Source: Bacillota bacterium (GTDB lineage Bacteria > Bacillota > GCA-003054495 > Carboxydocellales > JAJZTU01). Taken from it: DNA of 7,237 nucleotides. This document shows positions 5,627 to 7,237 of this stretch, one piece after another. The position numbers and the translations under genes are program-made. Location of the stretch: positions 1 to 7,237 of the forward strand of contig JAJZTU010000176.1 in assembly GCA_021848765.1 (NCBI GenBank), given 5' to 3'. The notes under the pieces are model-generated. The model saw only the letters and a program-made list of their open reading frames with translations. It searched no databases and was not told the DNA's origin. The stretch's first letter is position 1, and each line of letters begins with the position of its first letter.

Positions 5627-6652
5627 AAAGCTAATTATGCGGATGGCTAAAAAACCAGCAATTGAAATAATAACAGAGCCAATTATTCCAATAAGAAATG
5701 CCTTTTGCCCCATTCGTTTGAACATTTTTAAATTGACGCTAAGTCCCATGCCTGCCATAGCTACAGTTAAAATTATAGCACTGGCCTGCAACATAAGAGA
5801 AGCTAGATTTCTATCTATTAAACCAGCAGTATTAAGGCAACTCATGGCAATAAAACCAAAGATAAACCAGGGAATTGCAATATCATTTATTCTACTCTTT
5901 CCTTTATCCTTAATACGCAAGTTGAACCAAAAACTTGTTACTAGAGTAACAGGAACAATCATTGCCACCCGGCCAAGTTTCGTCAAGATAGCCATGTCTG
6001 CAGCTGCACTACCAAAAGGTTGAGAAGCTGCTACTACATGGGCCACCTCATGAAGGGTTGCTCCGGCAAAGATCCCATATTCTTTTAAACTCAAGCCTAA
6101 ATAAGGTTGTAACAAAATGTAAATAATACTCCAAAAGGTTCCCAGGATGGCAACCGTTGCTACCGATACTACTGTTTCATCCTCATCGGATTTAATCGTT
6201 GGTGCAACGGCGGCAATGGCGGCTGCGCCGCAAATCCCAGTTCCTACCGCCGTTAATAAGGCAAGTTTTTTCTCAACACGATATATTCTTCCCAAATAGT
6301 AAATAATACCAATAGCTAAAACAATAACTGAGATATCAAGAAGAATTATTTGTGGACCCGCAGTGAAGATATCATTCAGATTAAGTCGTACACCCATTAA
6401 AATAATTCCCAGTTGTAGAAGTTTTTTACTTGCTAATCTTATACCGGCACTGGCATGAGCAGGTATTCCCATCAGGGCCCGCCATGTTACCCCCACTATA
6501 ATTGCAATAATTAAGGGACCAGGTATCGATAAAAGAGGGAGACTCACGATGTTGTGAGCAAGCACCCCCACCACTACTGCCAGAATAAGCCCCCGGATTT
6601 CACCCCGGAATTTTCTTTGTTGATTACTGGTAAGTAAAGAATTTTCTTGCAT
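5624..6652 (-). CDS. yeiH: YeiH-family (UPF0324) multi-pass membrane protein, putative sulfate/sulfonate exporter
   Basis: The protein of about 342 residues is almost wholly hydrophobic, with some ten predicted membrane-spanning segments. Counting from the upstream ATG at 6661, the family signatures are GTGICGAAAIAAVAP (140-154), the acidic loop KSDEDETV (157-164) and GATLHEVAHVVAA (200-212) with H204, E205 and H208. Relatives are annotated as putative sulfate exporters, and some members sit in sulfonate/taurine degradation clusters; transport substrate here is unproven. The AGGAG ribosome-binding site directly abuts the ATG at 6661, so translation more likely starts at the fourth codon, the ATG at 6652, 9 nt downstream of it. 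The gene is followed by the LysR regulator, and an imperfect palindrome about 95-125 bp upstream may be the regulator's binding site. Confidence 0.9.
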   Translation of the reverse strand: MQENSLLTSNQQRKFRGEIRGLILAVVVGVLAHNIVSLPLLSIPGPLIIAIIVGVTWRALMGIPAHASAGIRLASKKLLQLGIILMGVRLNLNDIFTAGPQIILLDISVIVLAIGIIYYLGRIYRVEKKLALLTAVGTGICGAAAIAAVAPTIKSDEDETVVSVATVAILGTFWSIIYILLQPYLGLSLKEYGIFAGATLHEVAHVVAASQPFGSAAADMAILTKLGRVAMIVPVTLVTSFWFNLRIKDKGKSRINDIAIPWFIFGFIAMSCLNTAGLIDRNLASLMLQASAIILTVAMAGMGLSVNLKMFKRMGQKAFLIGIIGSVIISIAGFLAIRIISF

Positions 6653-6661
6653 AATAAGCAT

Positions 6662-6666
6662 CTCCT
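6662..6666 (-). promoter_or_regulatory. Ribosome-binding site that decides the yeiH start
   Basis: AGGAG on the minus strand ends immediately before the ATG at 6661 (no spacer), which is unusable geometry, but lies 9 nt before the in-frame ATG at 6652. Confidence 0.65.
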
Positions 6667-7124
6667 AACAATTTTGCTCTGTGTGCACAAATCTAAGTCT
6701 AATGGAATTATTTATAAATAGGAAATAAATCATGACGATAAACCCTATAAAGATATGCTTATAAGCCTATCCTTATAACCCTATCCTTTATCGGGTGTTA
6801 CCAGCTTTCATGTTTCTTGCTGATTTCAAGTTTAAAAAAGCAGACTAAATGCTCCGGTTGGTGGAAAAATATCGATTAAGGGAAGCGAGGTATAGCTTTG
6901 CAACCTCAACTAAATGCGCTGCAAAAATACGCTATTAGAATCTAGGAGTGTATTGCGAAACGGGGTGACCTTTATGGGTGTAATTTAACTTTTTGGCAGG
7001 AAAAGGCACAAGGCATGACGAAGTACAAGGGGTGACGGTGACGCAGCTAGAAGTAATGTGCAGAATATATTTGAAGTATTTTGCTGTTCTTTTGCTTAAA
7101 AAATTAGAAGCGGAGGCAGTGGTT
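6667..7124. other. Divergent intergenic region between yeiH and the phasin gene
   Basis: About 460 bases with no supported gene. The left half (6700-6800) is A/T-rich and carries the candidate LysR operator and, on the minus strand, a TATAAA at 6711-6716 inside a 12-bp palindrome (6709-6720) that may be the yeiH -10 box. The right half (6800-7124) precedes the phasin gene; I see no recognisable riboswitch, tRNA or clear promoter hexamers, only a tandem GTGACGGTGACG at 7032-7043. A minus-strand open frame across 6935-7207 has no family features and overlaps the phasin gene. Confidence 0.55.
6746..6777. promoter_or_regulatory. Imperfect 32-bp palindrome, candidate LysR operator of the yeiH operon
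   Basis: The arms TATAAAGATA (6746-6755) and TATCCTTATA (6768-6777) flank the perfect 10-bp palindrome GCTTATAAGC (6757-6766), all sharing one centre at 6761.5; 14 of 16 base pairs match. A partial direct repeat of the right side (CCTATCCTTTAT at 6780-6791) follows 14 bp later. The centre is about 57 bp before the start expected from the TATAAA at 6711-6716, close to where LysR-type regulators bind. Function is inferred. Confidence 0.55.
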
Positions 7125-7237
7125 ATGATGGATTTCATCAAAAAAGGATTAGCGTTCGGACTTGGTTTAGCCGTTACAAGTAAGGAACAAGCGGAAAAGT
7201 TTGTCAATGAGTTGGTAAAAAAAGGTGAACTGTCTCA
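7125..7237 (+). CDS. Phasin-like protein (COG3937-type polyhydroxyalkanoate phasin/regulator), 5' end only
   Basis: The only plus-strand gene; 37 codons are visible before the right edge. The N-terminus MMDFIKKGLAFGLGLAVTSKEQ followed by AEKFVNELVKKGELS resembles the short coiled-coil proteins of Firmicutes annotated as 'phasin family' or 'polyhydroxyalkanoate synthesis regulator phasin': a basic amphipathic start, a GLAxGLGLA segment, then a lysine/glutamate-rich helix with an ELVKKGELS turn. CGGAGG lies 8 nt before the ATG at 7125, which fixes the start; a second ATG follows directly. The reading frame stays open upstream to GTG at 7032, but those 31 codons do not look like family sequence. 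The functional name is inherited from the family; many carriers do not make polyhydroxyalkanoate, so the role here is open. No phaC or phaE is visible. Confidence 0.75.
   Translation, partial: MMDFIKKGLAFGLGLAVTSKEQAEKFVNELVKKGELS

Noticed and set aside
6800..7124. Riboswitch or structured RNA ahead of the phasin gene
   Set aside because: I looked for conserved cores of common classes and found none; the GAGGT/ACCTC pairing near 6890 is only 5 bp and not convincing.
6935..7207. 90-codon minus-strand open frame at the right end
   Set aside because: It is antisense to the phasin-like gene, which has a good ribosome-binding site and recognisable sequence; its composition (many S, T, C, P) is typical of an antisense shadow.

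Overview
The window looks like a chromosomal stretch of an anaerobic, Gram-positive, Clostridia-type bacterium, most plausibly of the Peptococcaceae / Desulfotomaculum-like kind. The evidence is a Ni-dependent anaerobic CO dehydrogenase with its own CO-sensing regulator, strong Gram-positive Shine-Dalgarno sites, TTG and GTG starts, and a short phasin-type gene of a sort common in Clostridia. The placement is inference; no marker gene is present.

Layout. Every gene except the last lies on the minus strand, so transcription runs from right to left. Reading in that direction: (i) a two-gene operon of a YeiH-family membrane protein (putative sulfate/sulfonate exporter family) and a LysR-type regulator, 12 bp apart, preceded by an imperfect 32-bp palindrome that is a good candidate LysR operator; (ii) a cyclopropane-fatty-acid-synthase-family methyltransferase followed by a small SCP2 (sterol-carrier/lipid-binding) protein, with a possible terminator after the latter; (iii) a 311-bp gene-free stretch, then the CO module: cooA (heme CO sensor of the Crp/Fnr superfamily), cooS (Ni-Fe-S CO dehydrogenase) and the first 36 codons of cooC (Ni-insertion ATPase), cut by the left edge. 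At the far right a divergent plus-strand gene, cut by the right edge, encodes a phasin-like protein.

How the parts work together. CooA should sense CO through heme and activate cooS-cooC. In the 101-bp cooA-cooS gap there is a perfect TGTAA-N6-TTACA palindrome, with the two-fold 5-6-5 architecture of Crp/Fnr-family operators. Its centre lies about 40 bp upstream of the start site predicted from a TATAAG -10 box, the spacing expected of a class II activator site. CooS oxidises CO to CO2 (or the reverse); all C-cluster ligands are present. CooC would load nickel into the C-cluster. No CooF ferredoxin, energy-converting hydrogenase or acetyl-CoA synthase gene lies within the window, so the electron acceptor cannot be decided here.

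The known-family genes explain nearly all coding capacity. The most interesting unexplained material is regulatory: the CooA-type operator and adjacent palindromes, the perfect A/T-only inverted repeat at the cooA stop codon, and the palindrome upstream of yeiH. I found no CRISPR array, tRNA, rRNA, insertion sequence or recognisable riboswitch.
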